From NCBI GenBank assembly GCA_025991245.1, contig BQMJ01000021.1:124001-188000 (forward strand): 64,000 nucleotides of DNA. Direction: 5' to 3'. The stretch is from Galdieria partita (lineage: Eukaryota > Rhodophyta > Bangiophyceae > Galdieriales > Galdieriaceae). Made by a program: the position numbers and the translations under genes. This document shows positions 34,159 to 44,786 of this stretch, piece by piece (positions within the stretch are counted from its first letter, which is position 1; each line of letters opens with the position of its first letter). A model generated the notes under the pieces. The model was not told where the DNA came from and ran no database searches. It saw only the letters and a program-made list of their open reading frames with translations.

Positions 34159-34971
34159 GACTCTACAGATTAGTTCACTTTTAAAAAGGAAATACTAAAC
34201 ATAAAATGTTACTAACAATATATGGCAAAGGTTTCAATCTCTGCTCAGGAATGACATCAAAACTCATCAAAGACAGATACGTTTTGCAGTAATTGCTTGG
34301 AACGGTAAATATTGTACCCAGTCTTGCTCTTTGGAGGATTGAAATGGAGCAGAAGCTTATGTACAGTGTAGAGAAGCATGTTGTCTTGTATAGTCTTGGG
34401 ATACTATACCAAAGCCGCAGAATGCTGTCTTTACTAGACAATGGAAGCAAAGTTAGTGGAGGGAAGCCAACACAGATCGCCAGTTTGCCACTTGAAGATT
34501 GGGGGTTTGTGTCATAAATGGATAGGCCAACCAAAATATGGCAGAAGTTGTTACAGTAGAGTTGTTTTCTTTCGAGGATTTTCTGAAAATAAGTTAGGAC
34601 ATAGAAGTGTTAGTTGGTTCCCGAAATTGACTGAGTAGACAACAGTTCTCGTATTCTTCAACTATGAATAGAATTTTGTTTGCTCTTACGAAACACTTTG
34701 TTGGAAAGTTGTCTTTTGAAAAGTTTTTCGACAAAGATGACACACCAGAGTGGGTGGCAGTAGTGAGAAATTGAGAGGCAATACTTTTGGATAGAAAATA
34801 AAATATAGTTCCTAACGGAGCACTCTTTCTGGGAAATGATACTTTCGTAACAACTGTTATCTTATCAAGAATATAGTCAACATCTGTACAATATATACAA
34901 ACAATCTGTACAATCTTCTTCAAAATAAGCAAGTTTACACAAGAAAATTGTCACATGTTATCTGGAAATTT
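34159..34971. other. Unresolved 800-bp region, small spliced gene likely
   Basis: Both strands have open frames here and I could not choose. On the plus strand, ATG at 34342 opens a 36-codon frame ending at a GT donor (34450); the acceptor TGGATAG at 34525 continues in phase into 'AEVVTVELFSFEDFLK', and further open pieces reach about 34790. On the minus strand a 117-codon frame covers 34534-34181 without a clear start context. Neither gave a recognisable family. The right part is the 3' flank of the tetraspanin gene. Confidence 0.3.
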
Positions 34972-35731
34972 TTAGACACAACAAATGACTAGCGAATCAA
35001 TAAGTGTCAAAGCGCCTAAAATACAGCTCACAATTCCAATAGGGAGATACCATTTATGATACCTGTGGATGATTGTTTCATAGCAGTGGTTGGTAAGAGC
35101 ACAAGAACACGTAGATATAGTTGTAGTTGGGTCACATGAAGAAGAAAATCCGCAGCAATTATATTCATTCTGAATCTTACATATCTCTTGAGGATCGTCC
35201 GACTCCGTTTGCTTCCATGCACTACAGGCTGCACTTTTAAAAGGTGACACGTTGTCACCATTAGCCAACATAAGCGTAACAATTGCAGTAAACAACAACA
35301 CCAGAAAACATAAGATGATCAAAACAAAATAGACAAACTTAAAAAATTTGCCACAGCAACCGCGACCAAAGGCAAAGAAACCAAAAGCTCCCACTAAAGC
35401 AATTACAGCGCCAACAACTATTCCTGCAATTCCAAAGTTTGAAACAACCTTCCAAAAGTCTGCATACCCAAAATAATCAATATTATCTTTGTATAATACA
35501 TTAACCTACCGTTTGTCCATTTCAAGTCAAATTTCCCACTATGAGTCACTTCAGCGTAGATACCAACCCCAACTAGAGCTAGACCACCCAGCTAAAGGAA
35601 GATAAGTTTTTAAATTTTTCTCTGCAGTAGATGGGACTTACAAAGTACAGAGCAGAAATTGTACCATGATAAAACAGAACAAACGTGTTTCCTGAACTCC
35701 TGGAAGACGTAAAGTCATTGTAGCCTTTCAT
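34972..35731 (-). CDS. Tetraspanin-like four-span membrane protein
   Basis: Exons 35731-35642, 35591-35510 and 35459-34972 (two 50-nt introns) encode 219 aa. Four hydrophobic spans are visible: about residues 17-42 (split by intron 1), 60-80, 90-115 and 190-212. The large loop between spans 3 and 4 has the tetraspanin CCG motif ('YNCCGFSSSCD') and further cysteines spaced for disulfides (CSCALTNHC). There is a short Gly/Phe/Cys-rich inner loop (FGRGCCGKFF), probably palmitoylated. The protein is about 20 residues shorter than typical tetraspanins, and the loop is small. The family call is good, the function unknown. Confidence 0.8.
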
Positions 35732-36339
35732 GACAAATTCAACAAATCTTCTTTTTCATCTATTTGGCTGTTTTGGGTTGAAGCCACGCTGGGAAAATTA
35801 GCCAGCGAATCAAAATGGCCCTGATTGGTGGGAATTGCTTGATGGGAGGACATTCCACCAAGTCTGCAATACACACACACACACACACATACGCATATAT
35901 ATATATATATATATATATCTTAAATAGAAATTGAAGCTGATAAACACTTGTCCAATTTGAAAATCTTCAAACTCCCAATGTAAAATAAAATATCAATCAT
36001 AGACAACTATATTTCTTCTTTACTTCTTTCAATTAAAAGCTAATTTCAAACATCTCACAGAAATGATTATATTGTGAAGACTGATGAATTGTCATATACT
36101 ATATATGTATACGATATAAGCGTTGTCTTAAGAGTTTTGTAACACTGCACTGAATACAACCATTTCCTTTCGTAACTTTCGAACAAGTGCAATCTTCTTT
36201 CATAAAATGGACCCCAACTATCAGCTTTATGCACTTCTAAATGACATATATGTCTCTCAGTCTTTTAAACCCTCTCTTCTCTTTCAAAGTTCTGTGTTTC
36301 CGATTCGTAATAATACTAAATATGTTGGTAGACAAAACT
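35732..36339. other. Intergenic region with promoter of the tetraspanin gene
   Basis: This 600-bp region separates the tetraspanin start from the end of the thioesterase gene; both are on the minus strand. It holds ATTGG (CCAAT-type) motifs near 35825, a dinucleotide microsatellite and AT-rich sequence. No gene is seen; a 74-codon plus-strand frame from 36207 overlaps the thioesterase end and is not convincing. Confidence 0.5.
35871..35918. repeat. Compound (AC)n-(AT)n microsatellite
   Basis: AC dinucleotides run from 35871 to 35889, then a short ATACGC bridge, then AT dinucleotides from 35895 to 35918. It is the only sizeable simple repeat seen in the window and lies in non-coding sequence. 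Confidence 0.95.
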
Positions 36340-37139
36340 TTAATGGGATAAGGTGCTCTTCGAAACCATTCTATCAAAATAACAGCTATTCAAAAAGTTT
36401 TCAATATCCCGCCTCTCCTGTTCATTTATAAAGTGATCCATTTTTGGATAACTACGAAACATTATATTTTTGAAACCAAAGGAACGGATAATTTCAGCAG
36501 AATGCTTTCCTAAAGCAAAAGGCACAACTGAGTCGTTCTCTCCCTATTTCAAGAAACCTTAGCCTCAAAACAGGAAATACGTGAGTTCTTACGTGTCCCA
36601 TGAACAACGGTGTTTCCAAGTGGGTCGACAACAACTTTGCTGGATATTCTTCCTCACCAACTAGCCAAGAACTGGCTGCAACAAAACCTCCCAACTGATG
36701 TGGAGAACGCAGCATACAATTCAGAGTCACTGCTCCTCCTTGACTAAAGCCTCCAATAAAAATTTTGTTCGAAGAGATTCCTTTTTCTATTTCATCGGCA
36801 ACTAGTTTAAATATTCTATTTAAGGTACTCTCAAGCCCTTCCTTGTCTGAACACCGATACCAAAGATGTGATGTCAAATCCAGAGAAAACCTTTCATAAC
36901 GATAAATATGATATACTAGAAAAGAATAAACTTTACCATGCACGAACTGGAAATGGCGCATCATGACGAAGAGGAGCCTCAGGAAGTATACACTTGGTAC
37001 TCGGTGGAGCAACACTTTCTGCGAGAGGTATTAAATCGGAAGCTGAACTTCCAAACCCATGTAAGAGTATAAGAGTGCTATCCTGTTCTTTTTTTGAAGG
37101 TAGCACTCTAACTGAAGCCGAAGATTCTGCAGCTGACAT
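36340..37139 (-). CDS. Acyl-protein thioesterase / lysophospholipase family (APT1-like)
   Basis: An alpha/beta hydrolase that removes palmitate from proteins or fatty acids from lysolipids. Exons 37139-36937, 36890-36593 and 36543-36340 (46- and 49-nt introns) give 234 aa, the usual length. Visible motifs are the oxyanion 'LILLHGFGSSASDL', 'PEAPLRHD', the nucleophile elbow 'GGFSQGGAV', the Asp motif GENDSVVP restored at the second splice, and a C-terminal histidine in 'PKMDHFINEQE'. The frame is open further upstream, with a basic Ser/Arg stretch but no ATG, so a longer targeted form with an upstream exon cannot be excluded. It is divergent from the small membrane-protein gene (201 bp). Confidence 0.9.
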
Positions 37140-37340
37140 CCAACTCCGAACACTAGACAATCGTAACTTTTTCCTAACCACCCAATTCCTGTGACAACAA
37201 CGATGATAGTAATAGATCAAGCCACTTGAAGCAACAGCTTGGTGAAGGTAACTAGCGAGAATATTTTCACTACAGATAGAAACTCACCGGAAATATTCGT
37301 AAACGCCAATCGAAAATGGCTCACAATAATTGTGTTTCTC

Positions 37341-37534
37341 ATGAATTCTCAAAGGAACAAATCAGTTCTTATGGGTCCTTATTTATTGGGTGCTCTCATA
37401 CTCGTTTTAGGTGTTGTGGTTCCCTTTTATTGGATGGTACGTATATGACATAGCCATTTCTCGGTGCGAAAGGTAATATGAAACAGTATAGGAAAAGCTC
37501 CAAAGTTCCTCAACCTTCTCGTCTTGGAGAATAG
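37341..37534 (+). CDS. Tiny single-span membrane protein (47 aa)
   Basis: Exons 37341-37436 and 37487-37534, with a canonical 50-nt GT-AG intron, give 47 residues. A polar start (MNSQRNKS) precedes one hydrophobic span ('MGPYLLGALILVLGVVV'), then a basic, Pro/Ser-containing tail. The length and layout are like small ER proteins such as RAMP4/SERP, whose C-terminus also reads VGP-hydrophobic, but the RAMP4 N-terminal signature is missing, so I leave it unnamed. The frame is open upstream without an ATG. Confidence 0.5.
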
Positions 37535-37904
37535 AGCTTGGTTTGTTTCACGAGCTTCCACTATTGCGAGTTGAATGTGGAGTTCCTTGACAAAACACGT
37601 AAAAAATTTTAAAGTCATTGTCTATTAGAAGTTGTTCAGTAACTACTCTAGTTGACACTCTACTATTTGGATTCTATCGAAATAAAGACCTTAGTGCCAT
37701 TATTTACAGTATATGAACTCCTTATTGAGGCTTTTAGGCAAGTTTTCTATGTCGACGTAAAACTTTAAAGTCTCCAATGATTTCCATATGAGTTTTCAAT
37801 AGTCGATGGGTATTTCGTTCCCATTCTTGGATTGTCGACTTTGAAAGAGTGACTCGCTTATCAAGACGAGTATCACTGTTAGAAGGCTTGTTCTATATAA
37901 AGCT
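37535..37904. other. Intergenic stretch, no gene seen
   Basis: This 370-bp region contains only short frames. It carries the promoter and leader of the FAD monooxygenase; no repeat or RNA gene was found. Confidence 0.5.
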
Positions 37905-39461
37905 ATGTTTACTACTACGGGAAAAAGTCGTCCAGTTATTATTGTGGGTGGCGGACTTGCTGGATTGACAACTGCTTTAGCTCTTCATCGGGCTGGAGTA
38001 CGCTGTTTTGTGTTTGAACAACAAGAGGAGCTAACTGGTATGATTGACGCAGTGGTTTAGTTTCTATGGTTCACAAATGAGTTGAAAGCTGTAGAGCCTA
38101 GCGCTGCAGTGTCACTATGGTCAAATGCTTCCGCTATTCTTGATCGACTGGGAGCTGGTACAAAGGCAAGAATGCATGGGATGCCAACGCTGGAACTGCA
38201 AATATATGATGTTAAGAACAGAACTTTGTTAAAGAAATGGGACCTGTTAAAAGAACATCTTTTCTATAATGGTACAGAAATTGTACCAGTTCCGAGAGAT
38301 ATTTTGCGGCAGATTCTCTCTGAGCTTTTGCCTCCAGATACAGTTTTCTTCGGTGCAAAGTAGGTCAGTTATTTGTAGAAGTTCTTCATTTTAGTATTGC
38401 TTATTTCCATAGATTTCAGTCTTATTTAGATCGAGGCAGCTATGTGCAAGTTAAATTCGACAAATTTGGTGAAGTAGAAGGATCGGTATTGATTGGTTGT
38501 GACGGAGTTTTTAGTAAAGTAAGTTTTGTGCACGTTTGTTGCTTATTCTCATATTTGAAGGTTCGTAAGACTATGGGCATCAGTCTTGAACCAGAGTATG
38601 CGGGATACACGACTTGGAGAAGTATAGTAGTAAGTTATGTGTTGCCTATTGAAGTTGATGTTTTTAAAATTTGTTTAGAATTTCTCGGATTCGAAGAACT
38701 TTCCTTTTTTTACTGGAAAAGAAATCTGGGGAGCGGGTTCACGTTTTGGCACGCTCGTTGTTAGTCCCGATAGGATTTACTGGTAAGTATTGGCGTTGCT
38801 TTGATATTATTTAGTAAACAAGGGTAGGTATGCAATAGCCAATGCAGCACCGGGACAAATATTTCTCAGACCTTTCAGACCGCAGCTGCTACAACGCTTT
38901 CAAGGATGGCCGTTTCTTTGTGAGGATCTCATTCGTAACAGTAATGAGTTTGATATAAGAAGGCAAGCACATCAATTGGTTTTGCTAGGATAGAGAATTG
39001 TTCACGACTATTAGATATGACGTCTATAATTGGCCAGCACTTTCCAACTGGACGAGAGGTCGTGCAACTCTTGTAGGAGACGCAGCGCATCCTGTTACGC
39101 CAAATATGCATCAGGGAACCTGCATGTCTATAGAAGACGCAGCCTGTTTAGCCCAAATGGTATCCAAATATGGTCTCGAAGACAACAGAGCTCTGGAACT
39201 GTATTCAGCTGTTCGTTCCCGCCAAGCGCAAAGCATAGTTCTTGCAAGGTGAGACATCGCTGATATTCAAAAGCACAGTTGGCCTACTTGAAATAAAGTC
39301 GAGCTGTAGGCTATTGGGGTAGTTGGCAGCATCCAGCAGCTCTGAATGTTCGAAAACTTTTACTAACTTATCCTTTTATTTACTGGATTTGCCACAAGTT
39401 GTTGAAACGGAGCAATGCTGAATTTAAGTTCCCATTTACAATACCTTTTACTTCTCTTTAA
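37905..39461 (+). CDS. FAD-dependent monooxygenase (zeaxanthin epoxidase/salicylate hydroxylase-like)
   Basis: A class A flavoprotein hydroxylase. Eight exons: 37905-38037, 38089-38359, 38413-38518, 38561-38629, 38679-38782, 38828-38940, 38996-39248 and 39299-39461; phases all close, 403 aa. Motifs are 'VIIVGGGLAGLTTALAL' (dinucleotide fold), 'LIGCDGVFSKVR' (DG motif, completed by a splice) and 'TLVGDAAHPVTPNMHQG' (flavin-binding GD motif). The intron at 38941-38995 uses a GAG acceptor because the alternatives break the conserved frame. A short basic/hydrophobic C-terminal tail could touch a membrane. Plastid zeaxanthin epoxidase is larger with an FHA domain, absent here, so the substrate is unknown. 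No clear transit peptide. Confidence 0.88.
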
Positions 39462-39740
39462 CATTGTAAAACTAGAGATTGTTTTATTGTCCATTTTTCA
39501 TTCGGTGCTGTCTAATTCATCATCTCTTTGTCATCGAAGAAATGATTTCAGTCCCGATTCCTTTTCCAAAGGTAGAAAGGTGAGATCATTTTTTAACGCA
39601 CCTTCGGAATGAATGAATGGCTGAAATGCTCGTTCAATCTTTCGTTTTGGAGATTCATTTTGAGCAGCCGTGCGAGGGGTGGAGTTAGGGTTTCACCTTG
39701 GGACCGGAGGGCAAGGTGCGTTATAAGGCTTGTTCTTCAA

Positions 39741-40715
39741 ATGGTGAAAGCAAGAGAAATATTAGAAGCACAATTATGTGATAGCTGCCAACTAGAGAGA
39801 GCCACTGCCTACTGTGAAATGGACTGTGCCTTTCTTTGTGACCACTGTGACGGTGTTTTTCACGACAATGACACGCAAGCAAGAAGCCACGTAAGGTGCG
39901 TCGACACCAACTATAGTCAAGTCCTTTTCTAACGCTATTGTAGAATTTGTACCACGGCAGGTGTACTTGAAGCGTATTCCGGACCTAGAAAGCAGCAAAA
40001 GAGAACCATTCAACACTCTCTCAGTGGAGAAAGTTTGTTTTCATCAGTTGAAAGCTTGTCCTCCGAGGTCGGTATTTGTAGGGAAGATAATATCGAAGAT
40101 ATGTATTTGCTAGATTCCTCCCTATTTTCGAAGAGTGTTCGGAGCGGTCGCATTTTGACGGACACTTTCGAAGCTTTTGAAAATCTGAGCCCTACAGACT
40201 CCCTTGTCCCAGAGTATTCGTCAGGAGACGATGACGTATGTCGTCTATTTCTTAGAGATGAAGAGTCGTCTTCACAGGAGTCAAGTGCAGTTTCTAATGT
40301 AGTTGGTGGTTCTACAAATTTCAGAAAAAGGTCATTTTCTAGTGTGACAATTCCATGGTCAGGAGATAGTATGAGTTCTGAAGAGCAAACGATAATATCT
40401 GATATTTCAGAGAGCACTAAAGATATACAAAGTCCGGAGCCAAGCTTTGTATTGAACAATAGCAAAGGAAAGGAACAACCGGAAGAAGAAGAAGAAGAAG
40501 CTTGTATGAAGACCAAAACAGAAAGGCGTCGCATGGCTCTAGAACGCTTTCGTCAGAAGAGGTCTAACAGATGTTACCAAAAGAAGATTCGCTATGAGTG
40601 TCGAAAGAAGTTAGCAGATGTACGTCCTCGCATAAGGGGTCGATTTGTTAAGAAAGAAGAATTCCAAGCTTTGTGTTTAGAAACAGGCGACGCCACAGTC
40701 CCAAATGTGTACTAG
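39741..40715 (+). CDS. CONSTANS-like B-box and CCT-domain regulator
   Basis: Exons 39741-39895 and 39944-40715 (48-nt intron) encode 308 aa. A single CONSTANS-type B-box occupies residues ~13-52 ('CDSCQLERATAYCEMDCAFL', then CDHC and H-x-H spacing). The long middle is Ser/Glu-rich with a run of glutamates encoded by a GAA/GAG repeat. The C-terminus has the CCT motif ('RMALERFRQKRSNRCYQKKI', 'YECRKKLADVRPRIRGRFVK'), which in plants binds NF-Y subunits and DNA. This is the architecture of plant light/photoperiod regulators. Identity of both domains is clear; the pathway in a red alga is unknown. Confidence 0.92.
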
Positions 40716-40879
40716 TTAGTGAGTGATGACTTTTTTTTAATTTGTGAAAATTTACTGCAACTTTTCTATCGATGCTTTAATAATTGTTTTGACTGGAATA
40801 TTACTTGGGTAGGGAGTGGGTTTTGATTATAAAAAATTTTAAAATAGAAAAACATTACTGAAGAAAATGTTAAATAATT

Positions 40880-43364
40880 CTATTCACTCAACAAATCATG
40901 AACATCGAGAGTTCTACGACTGATATTATTCGTTCCATCTGAAAAGGCATCCTCTTCGACATCCTTTTGTTCGTCTTTCCATTCTTTAGTAACACAAACC
41001 TTTTGGAAACTCAATACCACAGATTATTCAACCAGAATATAACCTACCTTTGGGTTATCCCTGTCATGTGAACTCTCAGAATTCATCTTATCCTCACTAA
41101 CAAACCTTTCAGTCTTCCACCTTTGTGATACAGAAGAACTGTCATATGCATAGCTGTCAGTGTTATTCAGATCTTCCTTCGATGCATTATCTATTACCAA
41201 TCGGCGAAAACGCTTTGTACTTGAACTTTCTTTCAATTCCTTCCTCTTACGCAAACTCCTCGTAAAAGTACCAACTTCCCCTTCACTTGCTCCAGGAGAT
41301 GAATTAGGATTGGTAGAATCCCCTTCGGAAACCTCTGCTGCCTTCTGTGACATGTATTCATCATAAAACGCACGAAGTTGAAGAGGTGACTTGGTAGGAA
41401 TCTGTTCCGATATCTTTTCCCAATCACAACCAATTTCTTTTAACAACTTGAAAAAGATACTTCTTTCTTTGTTCGTCCAACGATATTTCTTTACATCCAT
41501 CTTCCTCGTCTTTCCTTCGACTTTCCAGATTCCATTCCGTCGTCGTTCTATAAGACTTTCCTTTTGTTGGTTCACTTTTATCTTTTCAATCACATAATAG
41601 GGAGGAATGTATCCATCTCTACCAATTGGTGTGCAAACAGTAGAATTCCTAAACGTTGGAGCATGATCACTAACGGATTGCAAACCATATTCACGCAAAA
41701 TCTTCTTCAATTGCAACTCAAAAGTTATTCCAGTTATATTCGCGAAAGTCTTAGGAGCTCTTTGATCACTTCTCCAGTTATCACAGTTTGAATATTCACC
41801 TAGAGTGTTGTTGATCTGTTCAGTATGTTTGAATCCTTTAAAATTGTCCACCATCCATCTCCTTGTTACGCTATCCGCTGGAAAACCACTAGTCGCAAGA
41901 ATGGCACTAGAAGCTTTCCAAGTCTGTTGCCTAGAGCCCACATATTCTCTTGAAAGTAGCTTCAGATTCAACTTGAGCTTATTTTTGAAGTAGTAACGCA
42001 CAACATCCTCTGTTGTCTTGTACTCCAAAAATGTTGCAATTTTCCTAAAAGGATATGAATAGGATAAAAAGTACCAAAAAGGATCATACCGAAAGTTTTT
42101 TCCAAACTGAAGAAACTTTTTTAGAAAAATAATCTTTTCCGCTCTGGTCCAAGGGTTTACAAGGGAGTCGAAATAGGTTTCCACAAGAGGATTTTCATAC
42201 AAAACATTTCCACCTTCAAATGGCTGAAATAGGCTAACCTTCGAGTGAAGCTTAAGAGACAATATCATACTAAAGATCAAATAACTTACTTGTCCAGGTA
42301 TAACAGCCGTCGTATTATTCTGAAAATGTCGATCATGTTCGTTGACTTGCTTCCCATTTTCACTTTCCAATCGAGTATCCGTCTCATCATCAGACGTGCT
42401 TCCATTCATAGGAGATGAGCTTGGGCCACGGTTTCTTGTCACCTTCACAACATCAACACCACGAATTGCCCTTACAAGCCAACTAATCGAAAATGAAAAA
42501 TAGTTACAGCTATAAAAAAGAAAGATATACTTACACATCTCTTTCTCGAGAAGCACTATTTCCTTCTTTGCTTCTCTGTCGATCCATTTTTCTTATTCGT
42601 TCTATCCAGGCATCTTTCAACGTGAAATATTCCTCCCTTAAAGTTCTTATCTTTGCCAGTTGTGCTTCCCTTTCTTTTTGGATAGAAGACTTCAGGTGGG
42701 TTACAAGGTCCCCTTCTTCTGCATCTTGTATTTCAAGATTTCCCTCTTGAAGCAATTGATAGATATTTGAACTTGTAGAAATTTCATTACTTGATCTATA
42801 TTCCAGTATTCGATGTGACTCGGATATCCTCCGTGCATTTTCCAACTGTATCCTATTTACAGTAACTTCAAGAGGCTCTGGCGGCTCAATCTTACAAGTC
42901 TTTCTCGCTGAACACGAAATGTATACCGCCTTTGCTGCAAGTTGTTCCCGGAGACCTAGGAAAACCTTTCGAGACTCAAGTGCGGCCTCCTTTGCGGCAA
43001 GTTGACTTTGAAGAAAGCGAAGTCTCATATTGATATTTTCAGTCTCCTTTCTCAATTCCGCCGAAGAACTTATTTTTGAAAGAAAAGCTTCTGTTCCTTT
43101 TGAGAACGGAGTATAGGAGGGATTATTGTCAATAGGTGCCTTTTGCTCATTCAAGAAAACTGTCTCTCGACTTGATGAAGAATCACTCAGAGGGTCTTTT
43201 AACTTTTTGCTTGAAGTGGGAAAATTGTTAAAGTTTAAAAATTCCGAATCTGTTATAGTATACACAAGTTGACCGTCTTCCACCACTTCTTCGGTAGCGT
43301 TAGACGATTCCTGCGCCACATTATTATCTCCCGTGTCATTCTTGATGTTAAAGCTCTCACTCAT
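40880..43364 (-). CDS. NCoR/SMRT-like corepressor with two SANT domains
   Basis: Five exons: 43364-42535, 42482-42290, 42223-42090, 42044-41048 and 40999-40880 (introns 45-66 nt), 757 aa. Two of the introns are in frame if unspliced, but their removal restores the first SANT domain: 'NPWTRAEKIIFLKKFLQFGK' joined to 'NFRKIATFLEYKTTEDVVRY', the pattern of the NCoR/SMRT deacetylase-activation domain. The second SANT is 'YRWTNKERSIFFKLLKEIGC' onward, about 230 residues later. The N-terminal ~275 residues include a coiled coil that precedes SANT1, as in NCoR. The C-terminal part is charged and disordered. Likely partner is an HDAC3-type deacetylase; inference from family. Confidence 0.8.
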
Positions 43365-43640
43365 TTCCTCGAAAAACTACACTATTGTTTAGCTTGAGGC
43401 TTGAAAGAACTTTTGGGAGACCTTAACTACTCCAAAAGCTCGACAATGTCATCTGCCAAGACATGTAAGCAATCCCACGAATTCTACTTTCAATTAGAAT
43501 GAAAAGATCTATAAAATATTCTTCACTCTATAGAAACTCCATTTCAACCAATTATGAAACTTCAAGTAATACTAACCATACATTGCTATTATTTTATTCG
43601 AGAAACTCAACAATGTCTTCTATTTCTAGCTCTGATGCCC

Positions 43641-44652
43641 CTATTCCGGTGCTACTTCAGAAGGCGTCTTGGCTTGAATGCGCAAAGCATGTAAACCTTC
43701 CTTGAGTTCCTGTCCAAGTAAACTATAAACTAGCTGATGTCTTTTCACAAGTGATAAACCATCAAAAACGTCAGACACAATGAAAACAGAAAAGTGAGTC
43801 TCTGAGCTTCTCAGTCCCTTGGCACCAATATGCCCTGCGTGCTGCAACGAGTCATCATGAATTTCCAGCCTGCTAGGATTCAACTTTTGAAGCTTATCAA
43901 AAATAGCTGAATATACCGGTCTACTTGCTCTTTCATCTGTTGACGAAACAGGCTGTGTTTTGGCAACTTTATCAGAATAGTTCCGTTCGTCTTTGGAAAT
44001 CACACGAACCTTTGAAACTGCTTCCCTCGCCTTTTTCTTCATTGTCCTTGTGAGATTAAGTTTCAAAACTGAGAGCTCAACCAACAACCACTTACTGTAA
44101 CATATTTAAGAAACCGTTGTTTCTTCCTGGAGTCAAACTAACACTTAAACCTGCCACCGCTACAAACTCTGGACTAACCCTTTCAATTTCCTCAACTGTA
44201 CAACCGTTCAAGCCTTTAATAAGAAGCGCAAGTAAACCTTTGGTTAACTGTGCGTCCGAGTCTCCCCTGAAAAATACTTTGTTGTTGTCACAGTCGCCGA
44301 CGACGTGAACTGTAGAAAGACAGCCTGGAACTTTGTTTTCGTTTGTCTTGTATTGGAATGGTAGCGGTTCTAAAGTCTGTGCCAAGTAAAGCAACTGCTG
44401 AACTCGAAGTTTCGGGTCCGGAGCTGCGGCAAAGCTTTTGACTAGTCTTGTAAGTTCTGGGGTAAGGCCCAGCTTCTTTTCGTCAACCTGACACCGAATA
44501 TGCAGGACGCAAGTATTATTTGGAAGGTGGTGTAACCTTTTCTTGTAACGAAAACAACAATTGGGTGTTCTTTCCTGTCTCTTAGGGGTTGACTTGTAAA
44601 AGTTGGTTCCAACGTAGGAACTTATCCACAGGCAATCCAAATGGCCAGTCAT
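43641..44652 (-). CDS. SUFE1: SufE-BolA fusion, plastid iron-sulfur assembly factor
   Basis: Exons 44652-44096 and 44046-43641 (49-nt intron) encode 320 aa. After a basic, Ser/Thr-containing ~60-residue leader, which looks like an organelle transit peptide, comes SufE (about 65-180): '[17 protein letters not shown]', '[12 protein letters not shown]' with the persulfide-accepting Cys, and '[17 protein letters not shown]'. The C-terminal domain is BolA (about 235-315): '[20 protein letters not shown]', '[13 protein letters not shown]' and '[20 protein letters not shown]'. The same fusion is known as SufE1 in plants, where SufE activates cysteine desulfurase NFS2 and BolA pairs with monothiol glutaredoxin. 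It is divergent from sulfite oxidase, 134 bp between starts. Confidence 0.93.
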
Positions 44653-44786
44653 TGTAATCCAACTGTTCGCTTCAATCACTTAAAGCTTTCCCCATTGCAC
44701 ACAAACCGTTTCGTTCCATCGAATTGTTTCAAACTGGAAAGGAAACCACAAACTAATCTGAAAGTTTCTGGAAAATTTGGTTCGTC

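Noticed and set aside
34342-34790. Mediator subunit MED10 for the plus-strand pieces
   Set aside because: One short V-T-V-x-L-F stretch is suggestive, but the rest does not fit and the splicing is ambiguous.
35895-35918. AT run as terminator or CRISPR-like repeat
   Set aside because: It is a plain dinucleotide microsatellite without spacers or hairpin plus T-tract.
40010-40534. 174-codon minus frame
   Set aside because: It is antisense to the Ser-rich middle of the B-box/CCT protein, whose two ends are clearly conserved.
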